Assembly: GCA_029260825.1 (NCBI GenBank)
Contig: JAJDCM010000258.1
Location: 1 to 52,037 of the forward strand
Reading direction: 5' to 3'
DNA length: 52,037 nucleotides
Origin: Planctomycetota bacterium
GTDB lineage: Bacteria; Planctomycetota; JACOTG01; JAJDCM01
In this document: one piece after another, positions 33,295-42,655 of the stretch
Layout: every line of letters begins with the position of its first letter
How positions within the stretch are numbered: position 1 is the first letter of the stretch
Position numbers and translations under genes: made by a program
The notes under the pieces: generated by a model
What the model was told of the DNA's origin: nothing
The model's database searches: none
Seen by the model: only the letters and a program-made list of their open reading frames with translations

Positions 33295-34516
33295 CAGGGC
33301 GAAAGCTGACAGCCCAAGCGTTCTTCCAGACGAATCCCTCCGTGTCTGCTTCATCGACCCGATCGGATACACCGGATCTGCCTACTACGATTGCGCACTT
33401 CTCACCGCACTCGGAACCCTTGGACACGAGATCCACCTTCTTTCTCCGGAGCAGGTAATTCTCCCCCCCGAGAGCTTCAAGAACATCGAGCCCCATCATG
33501 ATCTCGGCGGATATACGGGAAGCGAAGGAAAACTGATCAAGGCTCTTTCGTTTGCCAGGTCCCTGGGTCGCTGCTCCCGCACTCTCTCTCGTGTTCAACC
33601 CGATCTAGTTCATTATGAATTCCCACTCCTTCCCCCTCTTGATTACTATTTTCTTGTAAGAGCAAAGAAGGCAGGGTATCCAATCGTCTACACCGCCCAC
33701 GATGCGAACCTCTTCTACGGCGGAAAGATCTTCCAGGAATACCAGCGACGAATCCTGAAAATCGCCGACCGAATTGTTGTTCATACTCAATCATCCATCG
33801 AGAAGCTCGACCACTCTCTTCCCGGAACCAACATTGGATCAAAATGCCGGGTGGTTCCCCACCCCAACTACCTTCCCACGGTGTCGGGGACGCCGGAGCA
33901 GAAAGAAGCGCGAAAAAGGCTTTCTCTCCCCCGGGAAAGCGAGATCGTTCTCTTCTTTGGTGGCATGAGAAAGGAAAAGGGTCTCGACACATTGCTACGA
34001 GGGTTTGTTGATGTAGCAGCCGAGCGCCCGAACGCCCTGTTGCTGATTGCCGGGAGCCCACCCCGAAGCTTCTCCTTTGACCTCGACATGCATCAAAGGA
34101 TGGCGGTGGATCTTGGAATCGCCGATCGAGTTCGCTGGGATCTCAAACGGGTCGACCATGACGATATGATCGACTACTACTCGGCGGCCGATGCGATTGC
34201 CCTTCCCTACCGGCAGATCGACATGAGCGGAGTTTTGCTTCTTGCCATGACCCTTGGAAAGGCCGTCATCGCCTCCAACGTGGGGGGCTTTCCGGAAGTC
34301 ATCCGGCAGGGGAAGAACGGCCTTCTGGTGGAGAAAGATAACCCGGACGCCCTGGCTCGCAGCATCATGCTGCTTCTTGGCGATCGAGATCTCCGAGATC
34401 GGCTTGGCGCGGCGGGAAAGGCAACCGCACTCCGGGACAACGACCCGGAAAGTGTGGCCACAAGAACCGCACACGTCTATCGGGAGGCCATGAAAGACCG
34501 GCAATCGAGAGACTGA
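33278..34516 (+). CDS. Family 4 glycosyltransferase
   Basis: 412 residues from ATG at 33278 with a strong AAAGGAGG 6 nt upstream; the frame opens at 33248 inside the flippase fusion. The N-terminal domain begins LRVCFIDPIGYTGSAYYDCA. The C-terminal GT-B half has IVLFFGGMRKEKGLDTLLRG and the acidic pair near SGVLLLAMTLGKAVIASNVG, with GGFPEVIRQGKNGLLVEKDN. It transfers a sugar from an NDP-donor to the lipid-linked EPS repeat. It ends the plus arm; the next gene is convergent, about 270 bp away. Confidence 0.88.
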   Translation: MLTRSSRAKADSPSVLPDESLRVCFIDPIGYTGSAYYDCALLTALGTLGHEIHLLSPEQVILPPESFKNIEPHHDLGGYTGSEGKLIKALSFARSLGRCSRTLSRVQPDLVHYEFPLLPPLDYYFLVRAKKAGYPIVYTAHDANLFYGGKIFQEYQRRILKIADRIVVHTQSSIEKLDHSLPGTNIGSKCRVVPHPNYLPTVSGTPEQKEARKRLSLPRESEIVLFFGGMRKEKGLDTLLRGFVDVAAERPNALLLIAGSPPRSFSFDLDMHQRMAVDLGIADRVRWDLKRVDHDDMIDYYSAADAIALPYRQIDMSGVLLLAMTLGKAVIASNVGGFPEVIRQGKNGLLVEKDNPDALARSIMLLLGDRDLRDRLGAAGKATALRDNDPESVATRTAHVYREAMKDRQSRD

Positions 34517-34785
34517 GGGCAAGAGAATCGGGGTGGGTACTTGAAAGAAGATCGGAGCCCGACGCGACTCCTGGCGAATCCACCGGCGAAACGATCAAGG
34601 GTCATGACCGAACACCGGCGATCCTCCCAATCGCGCCGAACCCCGAAATATCCTCATGGATCGATATCCACAGGGGATCAATCCATTGCAATTGCAGATT
34701 ACCGACAGGCAAATCGCTGCCGATCGAGGCTCAATTCAATACAACCCCATTGTACTTCAATCGTATCGGCCCGATTGATTTTTGG

Positions 34786-35880
34786 TCAAAACGTTTTGAG
34801 CACGATGGCGTTGGTGGCGCTTGCTGGCTGAGAACCCGCCGATCCCGAGTCCAGAATCACGCCTTGAAACGTAACTGTCACACCCCTTCCGGTCCCCCGG
34901 GAAAGCGAAAACAGGGTGGTCGGGGCTGGAACCGACGGCCGAGTCGCGGCGCCGAGACTCGTCGTAAACCCGAGGTTATTCCACACTTCATGGATCACGG
35001 CGCCGCCGCCACTTCCGGGAATCGGGAATGCCAGACATCCCGCTCCGAAGGGAAGGGTCGTCAGTGTGCTGCTATCTCCCACTCCCCCAAAGGCATAGAG
35101 AACAAAGCGAGCCGACGTGTCCTGGGGAGGTGCGTCCAGACGAAGATGGAGCGCTGCGTCCGTAGACAGCTCGATGATTCGGCTCTCATCCCCGATCTCG
35201 TCGTTGAGAAAAAGTACGGGCTGCACCTGGCCGGCACCGAGGTTTACTGTCCCCTGGCGGCATGCGATCTCGGGCCGAAGAAACGAAACTTGCAGGCGGG
35301 GCTGAATATTCGAGTTCTTGAATTCTTTGGATCGGAATGCGGCAAGGCCAAAGGAAAGGGTCAGATCCATGCCAACCCGGAGCCCGTCGTTGGGAGCACC
35401 ATCCGTCACCCAGGACTGAACGATCGAAGCAACGGGAAATTCCCAGAGACCCGGATCGGCCTGAAGACTTGGAACTGGCTGGCACGCACACCCCGGTCGA
35501 TTTGCCCAGGTGATCGTCTCCTCCGACCAACTTCCTCCCGTAATTTGATCCACGAAAAAACTCCGGGATTCAAGAGGATCGTGATGGAAGGAAAACACCG
35601 TCAGTGTTGCATCGAGAACGGTCGAGCCGGGAGGAATGGAGGAAAGATCAAATCGAAGATAACTCTGAATCTCGCGCACGACCGGTTCGATCTGAAGAAA
35701 CCCCACGACGAGTCTTGAATCTTCGCCAAAGTTACCCGTGAGGGCATCCTGGCGGACGAGGGCATCGTCCGTTGGAAAAAACACGAGCTCCTCCCCCTGA
35801 CATCGCCTTGCCTGAAGAACCGGCAGGACTAAAAAGACGAGGAGAAACCCGAGGGCAGGCGAAGGAGAGAGACGACTCAT
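34786..35880 (-). CDS. Secreted DNRLRE-domain protein with an unassigned C-terminal domain
   Basis: 364 residues. A signal peptide (MSRLSPSPALGFLLVFLVLP) is followed by a DNRLRE-type beta-sandwich (about 30-190): PTDDALVRQDALTGNFGEDS, SYLRFDLSSIPPGSTVLDAT and AFRSKEFKNSNIQPRLQVSF. DNRLRE domains occur in secreted adhesins and carbohydrate-active proteins. Residues 195-364 form a second beta-rich domain with GAGCLAFPIPGSGGG and VTVTFQGVILDSGSAGSQ that I cannot assign. No membrane anchor follows. It faces away from the EPS plus arm. Role unknown, probably surface or extracellular. Confidence 0.78.
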   Translation of the reverse strand: MSRLSPSPALGFLLVFLVLPVLQARRCQGEELVFFPTDDALVRQDALTGNFGEDSRLVVGFLQIEPVVREIQSYLRFDLSSIPPGSTVLDATLTVFSFHHDPLESRSFFVDQITGGSWSEETITWANRPGCACQPVPSLQADPGLWEFPVASIVQSWVTDGAPNDGLRVGMDLTLSFGLAAFRSKEFKNSNIQPRLQVSFLRPEIACRQGTVNLGAGQVQPVLFLNDEIGDESRIIELSTDAALHLRLDAPPQDTSARFVLYAFGGVGDSSTLTTLPFGAGCLAFPIPGSGGGAVIHEVWNNLGFTTSLGAATRPSVPAPTTLFSLSRGTGRGVTVTFQGVILDSGSAGSQPASATNAIVLKTF

Positions 35881-36133
35881 GAAAGGACCTCAACAACGGA
35901 TTCATTCAATCGAAAAGCAATCCCCATTCTCTCCCGGGTCTCTGGTCGCGTCAACGGCTGGAAGCTTTCAAAACCCTCTCCTTCTGATGATCTCCGGCCA
36001 GGAAAAAAGGATCGGTCACGACCAACGGGGAAGGTCTTCAGGGAACGAAAGCCCTGGGATCAAGATCGCTCGCTGTCCGATGCCATCGACACAGAACCGC
36101 ACATCGCCGCTTCACCGGAACAACCACAAAGAA

Positions 36134-36158
36134 ACACAAGACACTACCAACACAAGAC
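36134..36158 (+). promoter_or_regulatory. Direct repeat upstream of the sigma-54 promoter, possible activator site
   Basis: ACACAAGAC occurs at 36134-36142 and again at 36150-36158, 16 bp apart start to start, about 45-70 bp upstream of the -24 element. Enhancer-binding proteins for sigma-54 usually bind further upstream, but paired short repeats near the promoter also occur. No regulator gene is adjacent to test this. Confidence 0.3.
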
Positions 36159-36202
36159 TTAAACCAACCGACCGTTTTTCCCAGGCAAAGCCACACCCAC
36201 TT

Positions 36203-36218
36203 TGGCCCGATCCTTGCT
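36203..36218 (+). promoter_or_regulatory. Sigma-54 (RpoN) -24/-12 promoter
   Basis: TGGCCCGATCCTTGCT matches the -24/-12 consensus TGGCACG-N4-TTGC(A/T) at every fixed position except one (C for A). The TGGC and TTGC elements have the required spacing. Predicted transcription starts near 36230, about 50 nt before the ATG of the HEAT-repeat gene. Confidence 0.6.
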
Positions 36219-36279
36219 TTTCTAGTTTCACTGCAAACGACGACACGGAACCAAAGGAAGAACTGGAGCTAACTAAACT

Positions 36280-38088
36280 ATGTTCAGACCCAACCCAGGA
36301 GTCGTCGCATCCGTGGTGTTGATCAATCTCCTCCTTTCCTTGGTTGCAAATCCCGCCTTTGCCCATGGAGGATCGTATCGAGGTCCCCGGGGCAATCCTG
36401 GAGGAGACCCGAGCCCGGGTCCGCTTGGAGGACCGGGCGCAACTCCGGGGGGCGCCGGTCCGGGAGGTGGAACGACACCTGGCCGAGGCGGCGGCGGAGG
36501 GACGGGATATGAGAGATGGGAAAACTGGTGGGGTTTCAATCAAGATCCGTACCTGCAGCTGAAGAGCCATCTCCTCGCCCGTTCTCTCAACACGGAGAAC
36601 CAGGATTATTCCCTGGGAAAAGCGGATGAGAGAAACGAAAAAACGACGATCAACTTTCGCAACGAGCTCCTTGAAGAAAAGATCGTACCGGCACTTACTG
36701 AAGCATTGAGGGATTCGTTCTTCGATGTGCGAGCAGCGGCGGTCATCGGTCTTGGGAAGGTCGGCCGTCCCAGCGATCTCCCCCTTCTCATGAGAAGCCT
36801 TTCCGATGAAAACAAAAGGGTGCGGGAGTCAACGGCTCTTGCCTTGGGGATCCTTGGCAACGAGGAGTCGATCTTGATCCTCACGGAGATCCTCAACAAT
36901 ACAGCAACCGCGCGAAGGGTGCTCGGGCGATCGGAGATCCTGACCCGAACCCGCGCATTTGCCGCGGTCGGCCTTGGACTCTCGGGAGTCAGAAATCCTC
37001 ATCGAAGCGATGAAATCGTGAGCATCCTGACCAAGACACTTCGGGTCGACGAATCCCAGGAAGACGTGGCGGTCTGTTCGGCACTGGCCCTTGGAGTGAT
37101 GAAGAACGAGCGAGCTCTTCCTTCCCTCATCCAGACGTTCCGAGACGGGAGTCGCTCCGACATTCTTCACGCCCACGTGGTTGTCGCTCTTGGAAAGATC
37201 GGTAATCCGGCTGCGCTGCCGTTGGTTCATGAGGCGTTTCGAAGTAAGAGCCATCACGTGGTTCGCTCCGGCATCATTGCACTTGGTCTCCTCGCTCATA
37301 GCGCAGACTCGTATTCGGTAAAGCTCCTCGAGAACTGGTTGCAGAAAGGACCGGAGAGTCTTGGAAAAGGCTGGGCTCTCGTGTCGCTAGGAAAAATCGG
37401 CGGACCTCAGGCCAGAAAGACCCTTCTTCACGTTCTTGCGACGGACCAGAAGTGGCGAAAAACCTACGCGGCTCTGGGTCTTGCCCAGATTGCCCTGAAG
37501 AACGAGGGAGTGTCGGATGCTGCTCGAGTGCATCGGGTCTTCCAGGATTTGAAAGGCGACAGCGCCCCCGCCGCTTTCTCGATCGCTCTGGGTCTCATGA
37601 AGTACAAACCGGCCGCCGCGGATCTTGCGGCGCTGGCAAGAGACAAGGGTGACCCGGATATGCGGGGTTATTCCGCAATTGCACTCGGGCTCATGGGCGC
37701 CCATGAACACTCTCACGTCATCCGCGAGCTGCTTACGGAAAGACGAGAACCCATCGTCCAACGCTTTGCCGCCACGGCTCTTGGCCTTCTTGGAGATCCC
37801 ACAGCCGTGCCGCTGTTGCTGGATCTACTTCGGAACGCAAAGACGGAATATGCGATGAGTTCGGCAGCTAATGCGCTTGGACAAATCGGAGATGATCGCG
37901 CCGTGGATCCGTTGATCCGGATTCTTCGGGATCGGGCAGGTACTCCGGACCTTGCACGAGCAAACGCGACCACGGCGCTTGGCGTTGTGGGAGATCGAAA
38001 TCTGCTGCCGCCGTTCCACGGATTTGCCACGGATGTGAATTATGTGGCGCAAGTGGATGCGTTGAACGAGTTGCTGACGATTCGTTGA
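36280..38088 (+). CDS. Secreted HEAT-repeat protein with a Gly/Pro-rich linker
   Basis: 602 residues. Residues 1-28 form a signal peptide ending NPAFA. Residues 29-77 are a Gly/Pro-rich, low-complexity linker. An aromatic motif ERWENWWGFN (Trp80, 83, 84) follows. From about residue 130 to the end there are more than a dozen HEAT/PBS-lyase-type repeats (RAAAVIGLGKVGRPSDLPLL, ESTALALGILG, RFAATALGLLGDPTAVPLL), forming an alpha-solenoid scaffold. It is exported; the repeats probably bind other proteins. The sigma-54 promoter upstream implies tight control, unusual for a secreted scaffold. No enzymatic domain is seen. Confidence 0.82.
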   Translation: MFRPNPGVVASVVLINLLLSLVANPAFAHGGSYRGPRGNPGGDPSPGPLGGPGATPGGAGPGGGTTPGRGGGGGTGYERWENWWGFNQDPYLQLKSHLLARSLNTENQDYSLGKADERNEKTTINFRNELLEEKIVPALTEALRDSFFDVRAAAVIGLGKVGRPSDLPLLMRSLSDENKRVRESTALALGILGNEESILILTEILNNTATARRVLGRSEILTRTRAFAAVGLGLSGVRNPHRSDEIVSILTKTLRVDESQEDVAVCSALALGVMKNERALPSLIQTFRDGSRSDILHAHVVVALGKIGNPAALPLVHEAFRSKSHHVVRSGIIALGLLAHSADSYSVKLLENWLQKGPESLGKGWALVSLGKIGGPQARKTLLHVLATDQKWRKTYAALGLAQIALKNEGVSDAARVHRVFQDLKGDSAPAAFSIALGLMKYKPAAADLAALARDKGDPDMRGYSAIALGLMGAHEHSHVIRELLTERREPIVQRFAATALGLLGDPTAVPLLLDLLRNAKTEYAMSSAANALGQIGDDRAVDPLIRILRDRAGTPDLARANATTALGVVGDRNLLPPFHGFATDVNYVAQVDALNELLTIR

Positions 38089-38245
38089 TGGGTGGTTGCA
38101 ATGTTCGATTCCAAGCCTCTTCCACATCTCGAGACCACACAGGCTTTCTGTTGCCCATTCCTCCCCTTTTGCTACCCTTCTTCACCTCTAGAACTAGCCC
38201 GGATTCGACGAAATCAGCTTCCAAGATTGGTGGAGACTCCTTCCC

Positions 38246-40252
38246 TTGCAAATCGGGATCGACACAGGCGGAACCTTTACGGATCTGATTCTCCAGATCG
38301 GAACACGCCAGGTATTCCTCAAAGTCGCCTCAACCCCGGACGACCCATCCCGCGCCGTGCTCGAAGGAATCGAACAGATCCTCGACCTGGAACATCTGTG
38401 CCCCGAGAAAGACCATCCCCACGTCATCCACGGCTCCACCGTCGCAACCAATGCCCTTCTTGAACGCAAAGGCGGCCGAACCGGATTCGTCACCACGGAA
38501 GGACTGGGAGACGTACTTTCCATTGGCCGGCAAACGCGCCTTAGCCTCTACGATCTTCAGGCCCGAAAACCAGAACCCCTCGTCCAACGATCTCTTGTTT
38601 TCGAGTGCAAGGCTCGCTGCACAAACAACGGGACCATCCTTGATTCCCCATCCCGTCAAGATCTGGCACGACTTCGCAAGAAACTGAAAAAGTGCAACGT
38701 CACCGCCATCGCCATCGGCTTCCTCCACTCCTACGCAAACGGCACTCTCGAGCGAAAAGTCGCAAGCTCTCTTGCCAGCCTTGGCATTCCTATTTCTCTT
38801 TCTCACGAAGTCGTTGGAGAGTTTCGAGAGTACGAAAGATTCAGCACCGCCGCAGTCAACGCCTACGTAACACCGCCCATGAAGTCGTACCTGGGAAATC
38901 TCGAACAAAAGATCGGACAAAACAACCTGCGCATCATGCATTCGGCGGGAGGAACCATCTCCACCCGCACCGCAACCGAGTTCCCTGTTCACACGGTTCT
39001 TTCCGGCCCCGCTGGCGGCCTCGTGGGAGCGCTGCAAGTTGCCAAGAAAGCCGGGTTTCCCGACATCATGACCCTCGACATGGGCGGAACATCTACCGAT
39101 GTTGCCCTGGCAAAAGGCCAGCTTCCCGCGTCGGTCCATCACGACTTCCAAGGGCTCCCGGTAAGAGCCCCCGCGCTCGAAATCCACACCGTCGGCGCCG
39201 GAGGTGGGTCTCTCGCCGACCGTGACCCGGGAGGAGCCCTCAAAGTCGGACCAAAAAGCGCGGGCGCCAATCCCGGCCCCGCATGCTACGGACGAAAAGG
39301 TGGCGGCGCCATCACCGTGACCGACGCTCACGTAGCCTTGGGCCGCCTCCCCGAAGAAGCGTTCCTCGGCGGGAAGATGAAAACCTATCCGGAACGGTCC
39401 ACAACCGGGATGGCCACACTCGCCAGGAAACTAAAACTCAGCCCCCGGGCCACCGCGCTTGGAATCCTCGCGGTTACCAACAGCACGATGGAGCGAGCCC
39501 TCAAGGTGATCTCCGTGGAACGCGGACACGACCCCCGTGATTTCACCCTCGTTGCCTTCGGAGGGGCAGGAGGCCTTCACGCCGCGGAACTCGCCGAGCA
39601 ATTGCAGATCCCCCGGATCCTCGTCCCCAGAAACCCCGGGCTCCTCTCCGCTCTTGGAATGCTCCTCGCAGAACCCGAACGCAGCTTCTCTCAAACCTGC
39701 TTTCTGGACGAGAACAAACTCTCGCCGATAAAACTCAAGGCCACCCTTCGTCCTCTCGTTTCCCGAGCAAAGAAAGAGCTACAAAAAGAAGGAGTCCCCG
39801 CCACTCGGATCCGGATCGAAACAAACATCGACATCCGGTATCGAGGCCAATCTCACGAGATACCCGTCCCGTTCAAAGACAAGAACGATGTGATCCGCTC
39901 GTTTCATCGACTCCACCAGAAACGATACGGACATTCGGATCAAGACCAAATCGTAGAAGGAGTTACCCTCCGGGTTCGCGCTTCCGGAAAAACTACGCCG
40001 CCCCGATCAACGTCGCCCAAACAAGGAGGCAAAAAACCATCGGCAAAGGCGACCCTGGCAAGAAGACGAGTCTCCTTCTCCCAGGGAAACCTCCTGACCC
40101 CTTTTCTGGGCCGTGACCTGCTTCTTTGCGGAAACCATCTGGACGGTCCGGCCATCATCCTCGAATACAGTTCGACCACCGTTGTCCCACCGAACTTCTC
40201 CCTCACCGTTGATCCCCATGGAAACCTACTGCTCAAGGAAAGGAAGAAATGA
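38246..40252 (+). CDS. hyuA: Hydantoinase/oxoprolinase family subunit A
   Basis: 668 residues from TTG at 38246 (MQIGIDTGGTFTDLIL), with GGTGGAG about 10 nt upstream. The family phosphate-binding motif GIDTGGTFTD starts the protein. GSTVATNALLERKGGRTGFV, TVLSGPAGGLVGALQVAK and LDMGGTSTDVAL follow, all typical of the ATPase subunit of ATP-dependent hydantoinases, 5-oxoprolinases and acetone carboxylases. Length fits hydantoinase A. It is coupled by a 4-bp overlap to hyuB. Which substrate (hydantoin, 5-oxoproline or other) cannot be told from sequence alone. Confidence 0.92.
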   Translation: MQIGIDTGGTFTDLILQIGTRQVFLKVASTPDDPSRAVLEGIEQILDLEHLCPEKDHPHVIHGSTVATNALLERKGGRTGFVTTEGLGDVLSIGRQTRLSLYDLQARKPEPLVQRSLVFECKARCTNNGTILDSPSRQDLARLRKKLKKCNVTAIAIGFLHSYANGTLERKVASSLASLGIPISLSHEVVGEFREYERFSTAAVNAYVTPPMKSYLGNLEQKIGQNNLRIMHSAGGTISTRTATEFPVHTVLSGPAGGLVGALQVAKKAGFPDIMTLDMGGTSTDVALAKGQLPASVHHDFQGLPVRAPALEIHTVGAGGGSLADRDPGGALKVGPKSAGANPGPACYGRKGGGAITVTDAHVALGRLPEEAFLGGKMKTYPERSTTGMATLARKLKLSPRATALGILAVTNSTMERALKVISVERGHDPRDFTLVAFGGAGGLHAAELAEQLQIPRILVPRNPGLLSALGMLLAEPERSFSQTCFLDENKLSPIKLKATLRPLVSRAKKELQKEGVPATRIRIETNIDIRYRGQSHEIPVPFKDKNDVIRSFHRLHQKRYGHSDQDQIVEGVTLRVRASGKTTPPRSTSPKQGGKKPSAKATLARRRVSFSQGNLLTPFLGRDLLLCGNHLDGPAIILEYSSTTVVPPNFSLTVDPHGNLLLKERKK

Positions 40253-41880
40253 GCGACCCCACCCAGCTCATGATCTACCGAAACCTCCTTTCCTCCATCG
40301 CCGAGGAAATGGGCGTCGTGCTGCAAAAAACCTCCTATTCACCCAACATCAAGGAAAGACGGGACTACTCCTGTGCGCTCTTTGATCACCAAGGACAACT
40401 CCTCGCCCAGGCAGCCCACATCCCGGTCCATCTCGGCGCCTTCTCCATCTCCATCCGCGCAGCCATGGAAGAAGTCACCTTCGAACCCGGTGACACGGTG
40501 ATCATGAACGACCCCTACCGAGGAGGCACCCACCTCCCCGACATCTCGCTGATCACCGGGGTTTTTCTCTCCGGAAAGAAACCAACGTTCTACGTGGCAA
40601 ACCGGGCCCACCATGCAGATGTGGGCGGATTGGCCCCCGGCTCCATGGCTCCTGCAACCGACATTCTCCAGGAAGGGATTCGCATCCCCCCGGTAAAGAT
40701 CGAACAGGGAGGAGCGCTCAGAAAAGACGTCTTGCAACTTCTCCTCGCCAACGTTCGCACCCCCCAGGAACGAGAGGGAGACTTGCGAGCACAACTCGCG
40801 GCCAACACCATCGGAACAAGACGGCTTACCGAGCTCGCCAAGAGAAAAGGGCTAGTCACCCTCCAGAGAAGCGCAAAGAACCTCCTCCTCTACTCCGAAA
40901 AACTCATGCGCGCAGCCATCCGCACCATTCCAAACGGGACCTACGAATTCGAAGATCGCCTCGACGACGACGGCCAGGGAACCGTAAACATCCCCATCCG
41001 TGTCCGGCTTCGCATCGCAGGCGAAAAGGCCACCTTCGATTTCCACGGATCCTCCCCGCAAGTCAAAGGCTGCGTGAACGCCACGAAAGCCATCACAATC
41101 TCCGCCGTTCAATACGCGCTCTGCTCGGCAGTAGGAATCGATATTCCGATCAACGAAGGAGCCCTCGCCCCGGTCACAACAATCCTTCCCGAAGACTCCG
41201 TGGTGAACTCTTCTTTTCCCGGGGCCACCGCCGCAGGGAACGTTGAGACTTCCCAGCGAATCGTCGATGTCCTGCTGGGGGCTCTCGCGAAAGCACTTCC
41301 CGGAAAAATCCCCGCAGCAAGCTGTGGCTCCATGAGCAACCTGACCCTGGGCGGCACCGGAGCCGATGGAGTGCCTTTTTCCTACTACGAGACTCTCGCC
41401 GGAGGAGCAGGCGCCGGGCCAACCTGGGACGGACAGGACGCAGTGCAAACCCACATGACGAACACCCTCAACACTCCGGTCGAAGCCCTGGAGATTGCCT
41501 ATCCCTTTCGAGTCATTCGCAATTCCATCCGCACCGGCTCCGGAGGAGAAGGCGATCATCCAGGGGGCAACGGATTGATCCGTGAAATCGAACTACTCGC
41601 TCCCGCCCGCATGGGCCTTCTCACCGAACGCCGCATTCTCTCTCCCTACGGCCTCGACGGAGGGAAACCGGGTCAAACCGGAAAAAACCTCCTGAAGAGA
41701 AAAGGGAAATCAACCTGGGAGAAACTCCCCGGGAAAGCCATGCTTACCCTGGAAGCAGGCGATATCATTCGCATCGAAACTCCCGGAGGCGGAGGCTACG
41801 GGAAAGAAACCACTCCGCGAAAAAAAGCGATTCAATCCAAGTCCGCACGATCCGGGAAAACCCGAAAATCTCGAGCTTGA
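40249..41880 (+). CDS. hyuB: Hydantoinase/oxoprolinase family subunit B
   Basis: 543 residues; ATG at 40249 overlaps the hyuA stop as ATGA. Conserved segments include SPNIKERRDYSCALFDHQG, QAAHIPVHLGAFSISI, NDPYRGGTHLPDISLI and NRAHHADVGGLAPGSM, then NVRTPQEREGDLRAQLAAN. These belong to the HyuB/5-oxoprolinase C-terminal family, which carries out ring hydrolysis with HyuA. The C-terminal tail is Lys/Arg/Ser-rich. The normal length and coupling make a functional HyuAB enzyme likely. Confidence 0.92.
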   Translation: MSDPTQLMIYRNLLSSIAEEMGVVLQKTSYSPNIKERRDYSCALFDHQGQLLAQAAHIPVHLGAFSISIRAAMEEVTFEPGDTVIMNDPYRGGTHLPDISLITGVFLSGKKPTFYVANRAHHADVGGLAPGSMAPATDILQEGIRIPPVKIEQGGALRKDVLQLLLANVRTPQEREGDLRAQLAANTIGTRRLTELAKRKGLVTLQRSAKNLLLYSEKLMRAAIRTIPNGTYEFEDRLDDDGQGTVNIPIRVRLRIAGEKATFDFHGSSPQVKGCVNATKAITISAVQYALCSAVGIDIPINEGALAPVTTILPEDSVVNSSFPGATAAGNVETSQRIVDVLLGALAKALPGKIPAASCGSMSNLTLGGTGADGVPFSYYETLAGGAGAGPTWDGQDAVQTHMTNTLNTPVEALEIAYPFRVIRNSIRTGSGGEGDHPGGNGLIREIELLAPARMGLLTERRILSPYGLDGGKPGQTGKNLLKRKGKSTWEKLPGKAMLTLEAGDIIRIETPGGGGYGKETTPRKKAIQSKSARSGKTRKSRA

Positions 41881-41896
41881 GAAAGACCAACCAACG

Positions 41897-42655
41897 ATGT
41901 GCGTCTTGTTTCTCGTCCACCGAAAAATCCCCGGCTATCCGGTTGTCGTTGCCGCCAATCGAGACGAATCCTACGACCGGCCCGGCACTCCTCCCGAATA
42001 CCGAATTCCGGAGCCGATCCCGGGCCGCTCCAAGTCATCTCCCTACCTGGCACCCCGAGATCCACGGGCCGGGGGAACCTGGCTCGGAGCAACAAAGTCC
42101 GGTCTGTTCGTGGGGATCACCAATCGAAGGAAACCGGAGGGACAGGAAGCAGCCGAACGCTCCCGAGGCCTCCTGGTACACGACCTTCTCGAAGAGGGGT
42201 CGATCAAGGGATGCCTCGAACAGCTTGAATCCGAAGTCGACCGTCGCAAGTATGACCCGTTTAACTTGATGGTTGCTGATGCAAGGACGGCCTGGGTCGC
42301 TCACTTCGACGGAACACTGCGAGTTTCTCACCTCGAGCCGGGAGCCTACGTCCTCATGAACGACGAAGACGTAGATCCCTCACTTGCCGCAACCCTGATG
42401 TCCGAGCTCGAACCCGCGGAGGACCTGTTTCAGAAAGGGAAACATGACAAAGAGCTCATCGCTTCCCTTTCCCTCATCGCAAGAGACCATCGCCCCCGAC
42501 TTGCAGGCGACCTGGCTCTGTGCAAACATGGTGAGGGTCGGGGCACCACTTCGTCGAGCCTGATCCTCCTCCCCGAGGAAGGTGAAGGTCTCTTTCTTTT
42601 TGCGGACGGTTCTCCCTGTGTTTGCCCGTTCAAGCCTTTTCGGTGGCGTCCATGA
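41897..42655 (+). CDS. NRDE/TANGO2-family protein
   Basis: 252 residues from ATG at 41897, 16 bp after hyuB. The N-terminal MCVLFLVHRKIPGYPVVVAA followed by NRDE is the family signature, and GTWLGATKSGLFVGITNR is the second conserved block; Cys2 would become N-terminal after Met removal, as in Ntn-hydrolase-like folds. The biochemical role of TANGO2 proteins is unsettled; lipid or haem handling has been proposed. It overlaps the methyltransferase gene by 4 bp. Confidence 0.88.
   Translation: MCVLFLVHRKIPGYPVVVAANRDESYDRPGTPPEYRIPEPIPGRSKSSPYLAPRDPRAGGTWLGATKSGLFVGITNRRKPEGQEAAERSRGLLVHDLLEEGSIKGCLEQLESEVDRRKYDPFNLMVADARTAWVAHFDGTLRVSHLEPGAYVLMNDEDVDPSLAATLMSELEPAEDLFQKGKHDKELIASLSLIARDHRPRLAGDLALCKHGEGRGTTSSSLILLPEEGEGLFLFADGSPCVCPFKPFRWRP

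Larger units (their letters stand above)
35881..36279. other. Intergenic region with a sigma-54 promoter and C/A-rich stretch
   Basis: Divergent spacer between the DNRLRE gene and the HEAT gene. No protein gene is credible. It contains a strongly C/A-rich tract (about 36116-36170) with a 9-bp direct repeat, then the sigma-54 promoter at 36203-36218. Confidence 0.6.

Noticed and set aside
34788..34800. Palindrome CAAAACGTTTTG at the end of the DNRLRE gene as a terminator
   Set aside because: It contains the stop codon, has no loop and is not followed by a T-run on the minus strand; it is more likely a chance palindrome.
38330..39331. Minus-strand frame of 333 codons
   Set aside because: Antisense to hyuA, whose ATPase motifs are in the covered region.
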